A DNA stretch of 64,000 nt, from the NCBI RefSeq assembly GCF_047675955.1, contig NC_132915.1:17034266-17098265 (forward strand). Reading direction: 5' to 3'. Origin of the DNA: Chlorocebus sabaeus (lineage: Eukaryota; Chordata; Mammalia; Primates; Cercopithecidae). The translations under genes and the position numbers were made by a program. Below, one piece after another: positions 21,990-34,345 of the stretch; the first letter of the stretch is position 1, and each line of letters starts with the position of its first letter. The notes under the pieces are model-generated. The model made no database searches. It saw nothing but the letters and a program-made list of their open reading frames with translations, and was not told the DNA's origin.

Positions 21990-22100
21990 TCTTATATTCA
22001 CAGTAAATACTGCGAATGAGAAAACTTTGTTTTAAGCCACAGAAATTGTAAGTTTGCTTATCACAGCAGCAGCATCTAGCATGTCTCCACTAACACAGTA
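21990..22100 (+). mobile_element. MLT1-like LTR 3' end (tentative)
   Basis: gagaaaactttgttttaagc, ccacagaaattgt and ..cagcagcatctagcatg..ccactaacacag follow the order of an MLT1 LTR 3' end (a gttgtttaagccacc motif, then agcagc, then ctaatacag). The 5' part is not recognisable. Confidence 0.4.
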
Positions 22101-23264
22101 TTTAAACTAGGATGTCCAAGGTGACTGGCAGAAGGACACAGGTATATGTAAGGAAAGATAACCTGTAGGCCTAGGAAATTCCTTCTAGGGTCTCAGGAGT
22201 CTGGACAAAGCTGGAGTTCAATTACTAGAAAGTATGAGGCAAAGACTAGTTTCTAGAGTTAATTTCAGAGATTTAGTTACAGTATAAACTGCAGGCAAGG
22301 CCAAAACACAAGGCCAAAACACACGGGAAACAAGGTAAGAACAAGTCACTCAGCAAAACTGCCTCAGTGTGAGCAGTGAGTCATGGAGCTCCTTCTGCTT
22401 CCCAGAGTCTTAGGAAGGTTTCTAAATGGAGTGGTTAACCAGCCTAGTATTGTGGGCTACAAGGATATAATGCCAAAGAGTTATCACAACTCCAAAGCAG
22501 GCCAAGAGCCTCTCTTGCAGGAAAAGTCCCTTCAATAACAAAAATATATCATTTTGATCAAAATGCCATTGTGAACTTTTCCTTCTGTGGCAAACAGCTT
22601 GAATTCTATGACACTATCACCCACGTCCATATGTCTCAGTGTTTGCTCTGCCAAGATGTCTGCTTGCCATTTGCTCTGTCTGTACAATGCCAAACACCCA
22701 GGTGAAAAGTGAAAAATTCAGTCAGTGTTTCTAAACACCCAGATGTTTGGCACCAACTATGTAAAATATCTGGACGCCTGACAGCATTTCTCACTTTTTC
22801 ATCTGGTGGTTTGGCATCATATAATATGAACAATGGTGTAGATGCTAAGTACTCTTAGGAGTAAGAAAATATGGAACATTAGCATAATCCAGTACATTTT
22901 TTCCCTAAAGTATTAGAGAGTCTTAGTCTTGAATTGGTCTTTAGAGGACATCTAATACAACTTCCCTCATAATATATTTGTGGTGTCTCTGCAATCAAAT
23001 CAAGGAGACTTCAGTAAAACCTGTCTGGTAACTAGAAAAATGAATTCATGATTTGATTTTACGTTATAAACATGAATAAACTTCATTCAAAAAAGGTTAG
23101 CTGGGTGACTCTTCTGACCCAAGATTTGGGACTAGAAAGGACGAATATGTCTTCAAGGAGTTAACTTCAATCTAGTAGAGGGAACACATTAGACAGCAGC
23201 AGAGGAAATGAAAATAAGGGGACACTGAGTCAAGAGGACTTAACTCATTAAATATACCTACCAC
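22101..23264. other. No gene seen
   Basis: Contains the inverted repeat at 22687-22817 and a 14-bp doublet (aaggccaaaacac, near 22297 and 22311). Otherwise unassigned. Confidence 0.5.
22687..22817. repeat. Inverted repeat, ~31-bp arms, MITE-like
   Basis: Left arm 22687-22717 begins atgccaaacacccagg. Right arm 22786-22817 ends ctggtggtttggcat. The arms pair at about 26 of 31 columns around a 68-bp loop that itself contains a third related copy (aaacacccagatgtttgg, about 22733). Could be a small palindromic DNA transposon, but no family is recognised. Confidence 0.7.
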
Positions 23265-23440
23265 TGCTTGAGCATCTCTTAGTACCAACTATTATGATAG
23301 GCAGGACACCGATTTTCCACATTTAATCTGCATAAAATCCTTAGCACATAGAGATTCTTATTTCTATTTTCTGGCCATTTAGGGGGATTAAGTAACATTC
23401 CAAGGCCATACAACTTGAAAATTCAAATAAGATGGTGTGT
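23265..23440 (+). mobile_element. MIR SINE fragment
   Basis: Sense MIR order: gagcatctcttagtaccaac (23271), atttaatctgcataaaatcc (23321), then an eroded gattaagtaacattccaagg (23386) and ccatacaacttg (23406). Confidence 0.65.
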
Positions 23441-25144
23441 AAAACAGTATATGCTGCCTCCAAATACCTTCCACTGAATTGCTTTGCCTCCCTTCAAACT
23501 TCTCTAACAAAGCTCAGGTCCTCAGTACCTCAAAGTTTGCCATCTCAGGGATGATCAGACCCTGGAGAAGAAGGTTAGGACCCCCAGGCACTTACGGATT
23601 TCTTCAGAAGGAATATAATTACTCAAGACATCAGAATCAGCCAAAGGAAAATAATACACAAAAAGTATGATTGACACTAAAAGGTGGAAGAGAACCCAGC
23701 CTCCAACACCGGAAAATGAGAGAAAACAAAATGAGCATAGATGTTAAGTCAACAGTTACTCAGACAGAACCGGCATATTTTCTAATCGAAAGAGGCCATT
23801 TCCCATCTTTAGGATGTGAGATCCAAACTTAAAGACAGACTTTATTCAAAAAGACCATGGCAATAAGGAAAATGTTTCAGTTTCAAGATCTGCAAATGTC
23901 TCAAAAATCAAACAGAAACAGAAGCTTCTCTTTCATAGGAAGGGGTAATCAGGGACTTCCAAGGGAGAGTGATCAAGGGGAGGAGTTCTGATGGGAAGTG
24001 TTACTCACTGTGCTCAGCTGATTCTCAAGATGGGAAGCTGGAGCTGGGGACTGTTCTGCACTTTAGTGCTTGCCAGATCTGGGGGCAAGCCGAAGTTCTG
24101 GGCCCTGTGTTAAGGAAAGAAGTCTAAAGTTTGGTCAAGCCAAGGCATAAAGTAAGAAATGCGCAACTGGAAACACTTGGTCAACATTCATCTGTGATAT
24201 TGACTTCACAGAGAATCATCTATTTTATCTCCCACAGTTTACAAATGTATTTTACAGATTTTAGCAGCTTTCTCCTTTCATTGCAGGCTCATTCATGTCT
24301 CTTTTTAATGCTGTTATGGTTATAAAATGCTGCTATAAATGACAACACTTAGGCCCCTAGTTGTCCAACCCTGACTTCTTCCAACTGCTGAATCAGGTTT
24401 CTCTGGATGGGGTATACAAATCCACCCAACTCGGAGAGCTTCTCTGCCCAATAGCAGGAGGTTGGTCCCAACTGGCTAGGAGACTCCCATGAAGTGTTTT
24501 GGTGACTAAGGCCTTGGCTCAGAAAGCCCTGCTGAATGGAATTTCCTGGATTTCAGCTTGGAACTGGAGCATTCCTCACATTTATTCATTTTCATCCTGA
24601 TGAAGCAACATTTTGAAGTGGAAATTCTGAATTCCTACCTCTGGCCTGCTATGAGACTAAATAATCCACTCCTAAATTCTTAGGAAAGCTAAAATATAAC
24701 TGCTTTCACAGTGGACAGCTGTTTATTGTCTCTTTATGTTTCTACTAAGAGATATGTGATTTCTTTGACCACAATGGAATCTCCCTTTAAGCACTCCCAG
24801 TTTGATGTATGATTTTTATCAATGGTAACAACAAATTCCCCACCTGCAAACTTTTTAAACCAAAATCATAGCTATTAAAAGTTAATGATTAGAATGCATG
24901 TTTTATTCTGCAATTTGAGTGACGTGAAAGATGCAACAAAATTTGATTCCCTTATTATGCTGCTTTTTTCCCTGTTAGGGAGTTACAAAAATACACTGAA
25001 TAACTTAACAGCTTATAATCCCTTTAATTTACCTCCTCCTTTCCCAAAAGGGGGCTATTTCTTTAAAATTTTTCTTTATTCCTTACTTTTACCATGATAA
25101 TTGCTAATTGTAATCCAGGGTTTCTCTTGTAGAGATTGAGTTAC
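23441..25144. other. No gene seen
   Basis: Relatively repeat-poor, with mixed GC. The segment about 24340-24660 is the least AT-rich piece but shows no long frame. Confidence 0.5.
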
Positions 25145-25158
25145 AAATCCAGAGAAGG

Positions 25159-25341
25159 ATGGGGATGGGGGAGGGTGGAAGGATTGCATTGGGAGTTATA
25201 CCTGATGTAAATGACGAGTTGATGGGTGCTAATGAGTTGATGGGTGCAGCACACCAACATGGCACAGGTGTACATATGTAACAAACCTGCACGTTATGCA
25301 CATGTACCCTAGAACTTAAAGTATAATAATAAAAAATAAAT
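25159..25341 (+). mobile_element. 5'-truncated L1PA 3' end
   Basis: Ends with the primate L1 signature (..tacatatgtaacaaacctgc.., ..cttaaagtataataataaaa). Flanked by aaatccagagaagg (25145-25158) and aaatccagaggagg (25342-25355), a 14-bp target-site duplication with one mismatch. It contains a local duplication of gagttgatgggtgc. Confidence 0.92.
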
Positions 25342-25355
25342 AAATCCAGAGGAGG

Positions 25356-26699
25356 AGAAATAGTCTCTGGGGACTATAGCAGGTAAGTCATTATGGAATA
25401 ATGTTGATCTTACAAGTGCAATATTCAAGTTAGAATGAAATACAGCAGGGGTCTGGATAATTCACTGAAAGATCATCATGCATATCTCAGAGGTGAATGC
25501 TTGAAATATTCGAAGTTCAAGAAGGCAAACTGAAGAAATACTTTTTCTAAAAAAAAACCCCACAAAACTCTTATTACAGTGTGCAGTTGAGTTACTGGCA
25601 ACAATTCAAATTTCCCGAGTTTTTCAGAAACTAAAAAGGGAAGAAAGTAATACAAATACGAACACCATAATGTCAGAATGCTGTCATGTGTGAAGCTATT
25701 AGCAGTGATTTAGGCCCGATTAATGTTAGAGAACAAAGTAGCCTATATACATTGTATGGTGTTTTTCTTCTGTAAATGAATACTTAGAAAATCATTGGAA
25801 ACTTCATTTCCTACAGCCACCATATATTATTTCTGAGACTGTGACGCCGAATATATCTGACTTATCTTTCTGCCTACTAAAACTTATTTTATAAGGAAAA
25901 CTATTCCTGAAGTTAATCAAGAGTGAATACTGGTGGCCTAGGAAAGAAATATAATTCTTACCACTATTGTATGCTTTATTTTTAATGGGGAATTGTATCC
26001 TTTTAATTATTGTATGCTATGTGAAAGTAATAAACAATGCTGTAAATCTCTGAAATCCACCCTATGGTAATAGTGCATTAAACACTTGAGCAGCTAAGAT
26101 TCATGTGGACAAACAGAACTGAGAGGGCACACTACCGTATAATTCTATAAAGATTATGAACACAACAGGGGCAGGAAATTGGCTACTCAGCACCAGTACC
26201 GCTTTGTGTCTTATCTAATTGTACATAGCCTACGTTAGCTGAGCTAAGGACATCTCCTGCTGTGCTCAAAATAGATAAACAGTGCCTAAAGTTGATAATA
26301 ATTGACAAAGAAAAATATTGTGCTGCAAATGACAAGACACCTCTGAGGATTATCAAATTTATTATCTTGAAAAGATTGGATTTCCACAGGACTATCAAAC
26401 GGGAAGAGGAAACTGAGGGGAGTAAGAAAACCGAGAGTTAATTGAATTTGCAAGATATATTGGCTGTCAGGAAAAAAAAATCAAGGGAATTACACGGATA
26501 ATCAAAGGGACAATAACTCTTTGCCTTAAAGTTTGAATTTTCAGTTTACAGTTCATGTAAATATATATGGTGTGTGGGTGTGTGTGTGTATGACGGAGAG
26601 AGAGAGTTTCAGAAACATCAAGGGTAATAAAGCCAATACTATTCTCACATGGCTGTGGTCAAGTGAAAAAAATTAACGTATTTGTGTTCTGAAGTGTAA
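25356..26699. other. No gene seen
   Basis: Unassigned AT-rich sequence, apart from a (TG)n/(GA)n tract at 26561-26607. Confidence 0.5.
26561..26607. repeat. (TA)/(TG)/(GA) compound simple repeat
   Basis: atatatatgg, then interrupted TG units, then gacggagagagagag. Confidence 0.85.
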
Positions 26700-26830
26700 A
26701 AAGTGTTGTCTCGGGAGTTACGGAACCTGGACTTTGCTGCTCATTAACTGTGTAACGTGGCGAATTCATTTACATATACAACCATGTTTTTCTGCTTTGT
26801 AGTGGTCCACAGCATCTTGAATCTTTCTAT
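26700..26830 (-). mobile_element. MIR fragment, antisense
   Basis: On + it reads gggagttacggaacctggac, tgctgctcattaactgtg and taacgtggcgaattcattta, the eroded antisense MIR block for Cys-pair-free tRNA-derived and core sequence. Confidence 0.6.
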
Positions 26831-27583
26831 TATTTATTTTACCTGGAAATCAGATATTTACATATTTATCATCCAGAATTGTGTTGAGCTATAGCTAAAT
26901 CCAACCAAATAGTTGATTTTAAGAACGTTCAATCTATATTCTAAAACTGCCCCTTCGTTTGAACAATCAGGATTTTCACACACACACACAAAGTTTAGCA
27001 GCTGTCCCTTTGTATTATTTTTCTTTTTAATAATTAAAAACAATTTACAGAGAATTTATAAAACTACAGTGTAATAACCAAACTTCAATACTTACATACT
27101 GATAGCTTTATGTGTAAACATAGTCACCGTTTTGTGCATACATATATACACACATTATCTATACAGTCTATCTTGTGGATTACATACAATTTATGTATCG
27201 TCTATATATAAACTTTCTTTATATGTATATATGTTAACTAATAAATGCTAATAGATGATCTCTGTGTGTGTGTGTATATAAGCAAATTTTTATTCTTTGA
27301 TTCATAATATATTTAAAGAGAAAAAAGTTTGTTTTCATTGACTACTTAAAGAGGAGGGAGAAGAAAAAGGCAGGAACAGAGGAAACATGTTTCAGTGACT
27401 TCAGAAATCACTCACTGTATTCTTACCTCCCCAGATACACTTGATATGAACGCTAAAGAGACAACCAAACAATTCTGAGAATCTAGTTTTCTGAAGAGTA
27501 CTGTAAAGTTCATGACTAACCCAAATCATCAATCTCTGTTGGTTTCTTGATCTGTAAAACTGTCTTAAAACATTATGTGTGTG

Positions 27584-27619
<36 letters not shown>

Positions 27620-27689
27620 TATAGAGTGCTCTTTTTTCAATCCTAAAGTTTATTAAGTCTCCATTGCTTAAACAATCTTGGTGGGGTGG
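26831..27689. other. No gene seen
   Basis: AT-rich with several TA/TG tracts (about 27130-27280 and the compound repeat at 27576-27620). Confidence 0.5.
27576..27620. repeat. (TG)n(TA)n(CA)n compound, self-complementary
   Basis: TG units, then about eight TA units, then about ten CA units. The TG and CA blocks are complementary, so the whole tract is a near-perfect palindrome. Confidence 0.95.
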
Positions 27690-27880
27690 GGTGACATGTT
27701 ATCTTGAGAAAATTCCCTAAATGTTCCAGGGCTCAGTTTCTTATTTTCGAAATATGGTTGATAATACTTGTCTTCTAGAATTGTCTTTCATTGTTTTATA
27801 CTTACCTTGACTAGTGCCTGGTAGATGGCAGATTCTCAAAATATATTTGTTGAAGGAAAAATGAATGAATGAAAGTATAG
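27690..27880 (-). mobile_element. MIR fragment, antisense
   Basis: On +: agggctcagtttcttatttt (27729), an aatatggttgataatacttg block (27752), then ctagtgcctggtagatggc (27811) and an aaatatatttgttga end (27840). This matches antisense MIR order. Confidence 0.7.
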
Positions 27881-28771
27881 GAATATATAGTACTCTATTG
27901 TATACAGCATAAATTAGAGCTATTGATATTAACCTTTATTATTGCATATAGTTATGTCTATATCTACTCATATATTTTGGAATATTGGGATAAATAGTAC
28001 ACACCTAGTGGTGCAAAGATACCATGTATTTTTAAAAACCTATTATAGGGTTGGCTTCTCCAGAATCATGTTTTATAACATATAAGAGAATCAATAGAAA
28101 ATATATGTGTGTGTTTGTGTACCCTGTTAATCCTAAATAAATTCAAAGATATTTATTTCAAGGAATCTAGCTCAAATAATTATGCGGACTGGCAAGTCTG
28201 CAATCTATAGGACAGGCTGGTAGGTTGGAAACTCAAGCTGGGGTTGATTTTGAGTCTTGAAGTAGAATTTTTCTCCTCAGGAAACCTCAGCTTTTGCTCT
28301 TAAGAACTTCAGCTGACTGAATGAAGCCCACTTAACTATCAAGGATAATCTTTAATTAAAGGCAACTGATTTTAAATGCTAACTACATTTACAAACTACA
28401 CAGCAACACCTGAGCTTAGTGGTTGATTAAAAACTATGTAATATAGCCTAGCCAAGTTTGCGTATTTACACATAATTACACCAAACAGATGAAAATCCTA
28501 AAAGAAAAACAAAACCTAGGTTCTTCTTATGATGGCTTAGAAATGTTACTTGCTATTGGTCTCCATCTGAAACTGGTCCAATTGTCCCCTAGAGCTATTA
28601 TTTACATTTAAAAAATAAACATAGAAATGGATTCTCCAGTTCTCAAAACTTGAAATTCACATTGTCCCATCTGAGTTCCTCCCTCAGGAAACCAAACTTC
28701 AGGCAAGGGACTGGAACTCCCCGGATCACTGCATTCAGACAAGACCACCAGAACCCTTATCCATCACGAGT
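27881..28771. other. No gene seen
   Basis: AT-rich unassigned sequence up to the MaLR LTR. Confidence 0.5.
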
Positions 28772-28776
28772 GCCTC

Positions 28777-29138
28777 TGTATTAGTGTTTTCTCATGCTGC
28801 TAATAAAGACATACCCAAGACTGGGTAACTTACAAAGGAAAGAGGTTTTATTGACTCACAGTTCCACATGGCTGGGGAAGGCCTCACAATCATGGCAGAA
28901 GAACAAGGAACATCTCACATAGCGGCAAGGAAGAGAGAATGAAAAACCAAGGGAACGGAGTTTCCCCTTATAAAGCAATCAGATCTCGTGAGACTTACTC
29001 ACTACCACAAGAACAGTATGGAGGAAATTACCCCCAGGATTCAATTATCTCCCACTGGGTCCCTCCTACAACACGTGGGAATTATGGCTGCTACAATTCA
29101 AGATGAGATTTGAATGGGGACACAGTCAAACCATATCA
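28777..29138 (-). mobile_element. MaLR LTR (MST/THE1 type), solitary, antisense
   Basis: On + it runs TGTATTAGTG... to ...ccatatca, with aagactgggtaacttacaaa, caatcatggcagaag and caagatgagatttgaatg words. A perfect 5-bp target-site duplication GCCTC flanks it (28772-28776 and 29139-29143). A clean solitary LTR of the ERVL-MaLR class with no internal region. Confidence 0.95.
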
Positions 29139-29143
29139 GCCTC

Positions 29144-29494
29144 CTTCCTTTCCCTAATTCCTGTTTTTTCCTGCCTTCCCCACTATATAGACAACCCCAA
29201 TTTTAGTTGGTTGGGAGACAACCTACAGCTGAGGACGTCCACCTCAGCTGCAGCACCTGATTGAAGTCTTCTTCCTTGGCAATACTCGTCTCAGTGGTTG
29301 GTGTTCTGTGCGGCAAGCAGCAGGACCCAGACTGAACCCCTTGCATTTCTATAACGTCTACCCATTTTCCATCCAGAAGTATGTGGACAGATAATTATAT
29401 TAAAAGTTGGACTAATAAACAATTCTGCCTATGTAAAATAAAACTAATGTGTTAGAGCAGATTTCTTTCTTTCTGGTGAAAGAAACGCTTTATT
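29144..29494. other. No gene seen
   Basis: Somewhat GC-richer unassigned sequence between the LTR and an AluJ. Confidence 0.5.
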
Positions 29495-29757
29495 GGCCAG
29501 GCACAGTCACTCATGCCTGTAATCCCAGCACTGTAAGAGGCAGAGGTTGGCATATTGCTTGAGCCTAGGAGTTGGAGACCAGCCTGGGTCACGTGGTGAA
29601 CCCTATCTCTATAAAAAGATTAAAAAAATTAGCTGGGTGTGGTGGCTCACACGTGTAGTCCCAGCTACCTGGGAGGCTGAATCCAGGAGGTCAAGAGTGC
29701 CCTGAGCTGTGAGTGTACCAATGCACTCCAGCATGGTAAACAGAGTGAGGCTCCATC
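29495..29757 (+). mobile_element. Old AluJ element with internal deletion
   Basis: Sense Alu with ggccaggcacagtcactcat head, the AluJ-like gcttgagcctaggagttgga block and a shortened right arm (..gggaggctgaatccaggagg..). The tail has been replaced by a (TC)n repeat. Confidence 0.88.
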
Positions 29758-29802
29758 TCTCCCTCTCTCACTCTCTTTCTCTCTCTCTCTCTCTGTGTGT
29801 TT
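29756..29802. repeat. (TC)n(TG)n microsatellite at Alu tail
   Basis: Interrupted TC units followed by a short gtgtgtgt. Grew from the A-rich end of the AluJ. Confidence 0.9.
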
Positions 29803-31455
29803 GTACCTATTTTAGACACATTATGTTTAGAGCAATGTGTTACTATTGCTCTAAATGTTTAATTTACATAATGTAAATATGTAAACTTGGCAGTGATCTG
29901 GCTCATTCAATCACCATAGAAAAGTAAATGATAATTTTGTCTACCATTAACAATTGATAGCCTAAGTGACTAAAATTGTTATGATACTAATTGAAATGAA
30001 GAAAAAATCTACTTTTCTTTATACAATATCAGTGCATTATTCTATGTGTATATCCCAAGTAATTTTTTGATAATTCTAGAAGTTATATAAGCCTGAGAGT
30101 TTATCCTTCAAACTTAATGTGACACATCATGAAAGTCAGCCTTAATTTTCTTGAGTTGTGTATGGATCTAATAAAGTAAAATCAACTCCAATATCTTGCA
30201 TTTGCCTACTTTGTATTAAGCTGGCCCTCATGGGAATGACAAAGACATCTTGGAAATGGTCTTGAACCAGTTAATAATAAAAACCTTTTTCCCTGAAGAA
30301 ATCAATATACCGTTTTGGGCATAATTTATCATTACGTATTCATTTTAGGCAGAACAGCAGGCAGCCTCAAGTAGAGATATTGTAATACTGTTCTCAAAGT
30401 CCCTGCCTGCTATTGCTGCTCAGAAACCTACATACTTAATTGTTATTTCACATCAATTTTCCACACATTTGGAAATAGCTACCTAATGCATCAATTAATT
30501 AAATTTAATATCAGAATGTAAATGGGTGAAAAAGTCATTAAAACTTTTTAAATTAGAGATGTTCTCTTTATTTTATTCATCTTGAATTATTAGACAACAA
30601 TAAAGTTACATAAATGTTAAATACAAAATTTCATATGTATATATAGTTAAAATTAAGAATGTTATAGATGTATAGAAAAACCAGGCCTTAATTTCTATAA
30701 AAATACTCTTAATTGTTCAATACAGAAAAATTCAGAAAATACGAGCTAAAAAAACTGGACTCTCTATTCTCATGCTAATCAGCAATTCTTAACAGGGTCT
30801 ATAAATTACTAGTTATCAAAACTGAAAATCACTCATCTGTATCCTTTGCCAGGCTGAAAGGCCACCTTACTTCTGCATATCTAACTGAATGAGAATATAT
30901 TGAGCTCAGACTGAGAGTTTTTCAAACCCATGGTGAACCACCGGTCTGGTCTTAAGCAAAAAGGGATGCCACACATTCAGCAGAAAGCACTACAGTGTGC
31001 AGCAGCGCATTGAGCCTGTGATGGAGCCAAATCCAGGCCCTGGACAAGATTCTGAGACAAGTCGAGTGGTGAGACCCGACACCTTTGGCTTTAACAATGA
31101 ATGGGGCCACTAGAGTCTTCTCTCACGTAGTCCTAGGGAATGTTTCCTCAAGACCTAAGCGAACAGTCAGATAATAAAAGAACACTGAAAGTGGCTCTTT
31201 CCATTTGGGGATCCAATAAGAATGAGGTCCTACTTGAAGTTGTGAGAAGAGCTAGATTGATGTCAACCAAGTCTAGTATCAGGGATTGAAGGACTGATAC
31301 TAAGTAAATGCTAGTTACTGACTGGGCAACAGAAGGGCCTGTAACACATCCATGGAAAGATAATAATTGCCACGAAGAAGAGGTGGGGCATAAAGAGCTC
31401 TGAAGAAGAAGGGTTGAGGAGCCTGAGATTCCACTGACTTTTCCAAATATGGATT
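29803..31455. other. No gene seen
   Basis: Repeat-poor. It includes a perfect hairpin at 29826-29855. The 30900-31440 piece has normal GC but no long frame. Confidence 0.5.
29826..29855. repeat. Perfect 11-bp hairpin
   Basis: tttagagcaat, an 8-base loop, then attgctctaaa. No T-run follows, so not a typical Pol III terminator. Confidence 0.85.
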
Positions 31456-31466
31456 AAAGACATTTT

Positions 31467-31878
31467 TTCAAACTTTTATTTTACTTTAAGGTACAAGACA
31501 CATGTGCAGAACATGCAAGTTTGTTACGTAGGTATACATGTGCCATGGTGGTTTGCTGCACCTATCGACCCATCATCTAAGTTTGCTCCCCTGGCCCCCC
31601 ACATCCCAACAGGCCCTAGTGTGTGTTGTTCCCCTCCCTGGGTCCATGTGTTCTCATTGTTCAACTCCTACTTATGAGCGAGAACATGAGGTGTTTGGTT
31701 TTCTGTTCCTGTGTTAGTTTGCTGAGGATGACGGCTTCTGGCTTCATCTATGTCTCTGCAAAATACACAATCTCATTCCTTTTCATGGCTGCATAGTATT
31801 CCATGGTGTGTAGGTACCACATTTTCTTTATCCAGTCTATCAGTCGTGAGCATTTGGGTTGGTTCCACGTCTTGAGTC
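31467..31878 (-). mobile_element. 5'-truncated L1PA, antisense
   Basis: On + it starts with the T-rich 3' end (..cttttattttactttaag) and proceeds through caagtttgttacgtagg, gtccatgtgttctcattg and gctgcatagtattccatgg to ..catttgggttggttcc. aaagacatttt flanks both sides (31456-31466 and 31879-31889). Confidence 0.93.
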
Positions 31879-31889
31879 AAAGACATTTT

Positions 31890-34184
31890 AATTATATGCA
31901 TTGCTTTATAGTGCTTCCAGGACTGCTTCCTTAATAACTACCTAAAATATTGAGTAAGCACACTTTGTTGAATCAGTAGGCCTTAAAAACAATCTCATTC
32001 CTCAAAAACTTTTGTATGGCAGCACTAAGATATGCGAGCACCTATGCTGTATGCAAGATTCAGCTTCCAGCTGTCACTTCTCATCTCACGTTGCATCCCA
32101 TTACGTGAAAGGAAACTTTGAACAAGTCACCCCAAGAAACAGTAGTTTGATAAACTGTTTCTACCTCTGAGCAGTAAAAAGTTGCCCAAAGGAACCCTGT
32201 CACCAGTGAGATGCTCCTTCTAATGATACCAAGACAAGAATCCACGGGTACATTTTAAGTCCTTTCCTCTTGCACTCCAGGAAAGTTATAGTATCAATCA
32301 ACACCTTGTGAACGAAGCCTGGGGCCTCTACCCTTGTTTCCTGTGGCTACATAAATGCCCCTGAGATAAAATATCATTCTGCGAAAGAGAATAGTTAAGG
32401 AATTTTGAGTGGATTTCTTATTGTTTGGTTTGAAGTGTCAAGCCTTGTGGAAGACTGCTCTGAGCTCTGTTACCTGGAATAATTGGACTTTTTCATAGAC
32501 AAGTATCTCATTTTCTTGAATGCCCAGTTATCGCCTTCAAAGGATCTCCTTAAACGATAAAGGAAGAAAAAAGGCATTGCCATTCATGAGTCAGACCCAA
32601 TTCTGCCAGAAATCATTCTTGATTCATATTTCCCATTTCTGATCATCCTGGGATGAAATAGCTCTTCGCAGCCCCAGGGCCTGAGTCTTGAGGGTGACAT
32701 GAAGATAGTTCTCAAGGCATCTAAATAACTATCCAGCAGGGCCTTACTATATGGGAAAACATAACCCATTCAGAGGATAGTTACTTTTTTGTGCTGGTTT
32801 TTAAGGTTAGTGTGTCCTAAATTCTTCTCAATCGTTTGGCTGAGTTTTTATTTTTAATGTGCCCCTTTTAGAATAATACAAGCCTTTGTATATATAAACA
32901 ACATATGACATGAGAAAAATATTTGAATTACATAAGCTTACTATGTAGAGATATTCAGTTTGGGAATACATCCTTTATATATAATTTCTGTGATCAATAA
33001 TTATCTGTCAGCTATTTAACTCATGCATAAAACATGTGTAGGCATAATTTGTGGCATGTCCAAATAACCTTTAAAATCATTTTCTTCCTTTTGCTTTTTC
33101 TACTCCCATCTTTCTTCAGATAAACTGGGCACCCAATCTATTTTCCATGAAATTACTTTCCAGACTCTTCAAATGTATTTCTCTCAGAGCTGTTCTCTTA
33201 GACCATTCATTTAGTTCCGAAAGCAGCATTCATCTGATTTGTCTCTGCAATCATTGTTTCAGAGGAGCGTATTCCCAAGGACAAATTTAAAAGCACTAAT
33301 GCAGTTTTATCTATTTGAAGTGGCCTGTTCTGTCATCGGCATTCATGGAGCTCTCAGACCCAGCTCTAGTGTTCTCAGTAAGTACCTCCAAGTTTTTATT
33401 CTGCCTTCACAAGAGCACTGTACTCTTCACTCTCAGTATGTTGTGGAGGGTGCTTTTCCAAGGAGGGAGGACAGAGGATCCCAGAAAGAAAGGGAATGGT
33501 TACAGCTGGAAGAGAGGAAGAAGTTTTGCCATTCATCCAGTCTTGGTGAAATAATTACTTCATGGAAGCGACTGTGGATCTCGCTGTTTATAGGGTTGGA
33601 AGCATATATTTAATCAGAGCTATCAGAGCTGCATATGGTTACGTTGACAAATATATGTGGGTGGTGTGTGTGTTTATATGTAAACCTGTGATTTATTTCA
33701 AAATGAAATGATTCCTAGTTAAAAACGACCTGATTGTATAGTGCAATACTTCCTATTAGAAGACTTGATAAATTAGTATTTGCTAAGAAGTACTTCTTAT
33801 CAATTCCGGGAAACATAATCTTGGGTAAAATTTTCAGGCACCTCCCTCCTGTTCACGTGTCTTTTCATAACAGTACCTGAAAAGGTTTTTTCAACTTAAG
33901 ATTTTATAATAACAACAAAAAAATAGCTGAGGATTATTGAACCCACTCTATGGAATGAACTCTGGTGCTTAGTAAACATTTAACTTAGCATCAAGCAACA
34001 ACTAGAATTTATACCAAGAGGATTTTACTGTGATCCCTAAGAAATAGGAGACATTCTTTGGCACTTGAGGTTAAGAAATTTATGTGTGCTTTTCCTCAAA
34101 AACTTCTCTTTTGACTATGTTGTTCATTGGAACTTGTTTTCTAATTTTTCTGTCCCAAGATACAGAACCATGACTTAGAGAAAA
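31890..34184. other. No gene seen
   Basis: The longest repeat-poor stretch in the first half. The 124-codon open frame at 33239-33613 (+) is unusually long for this base composition but has no recognisable domain, and I treat it as chance. Confidence 0.5.
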
Positions 34185-34345
34185 GAACATGATGTTAAAA
34201 AGTAAGACATTTGGAATTAATGGCTTTCTGTATTCCTTCGCATGTATTAGAATTCGGCAAGCTACTTAACTTCTTTGACCTCAGATTCCTCTGTAAAACA
34301 GAAATAATAACATTACAGTTATTTAAAAGTTACAACAAAACTGTC
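34185..34345 (-). mobile_element. MIR fragment, antisense
   Basis: On +: agtaagacatttggaattaa (34201), cggcaagctacttaacttct (34255), ttgacctcagattcctctgt (34276), aaaacagaaataataacatt (34296). Clear antisense MIR order. Confidence 0.75.

Noticed and set aside
29826..29855. Hairpin as a small RNA or terminator
   Set aside because: Perfect but only 11 bp of AT-rich stem, with no conserved flanks or T run. Kept only as a simple structural feature.
33239..33613. 124-codon frame on +
   Set aside because: Longer than most chance frames here, but it has no recognisable domain or homologue and an overlapping frame of similar quality. Not enough to call a gene.
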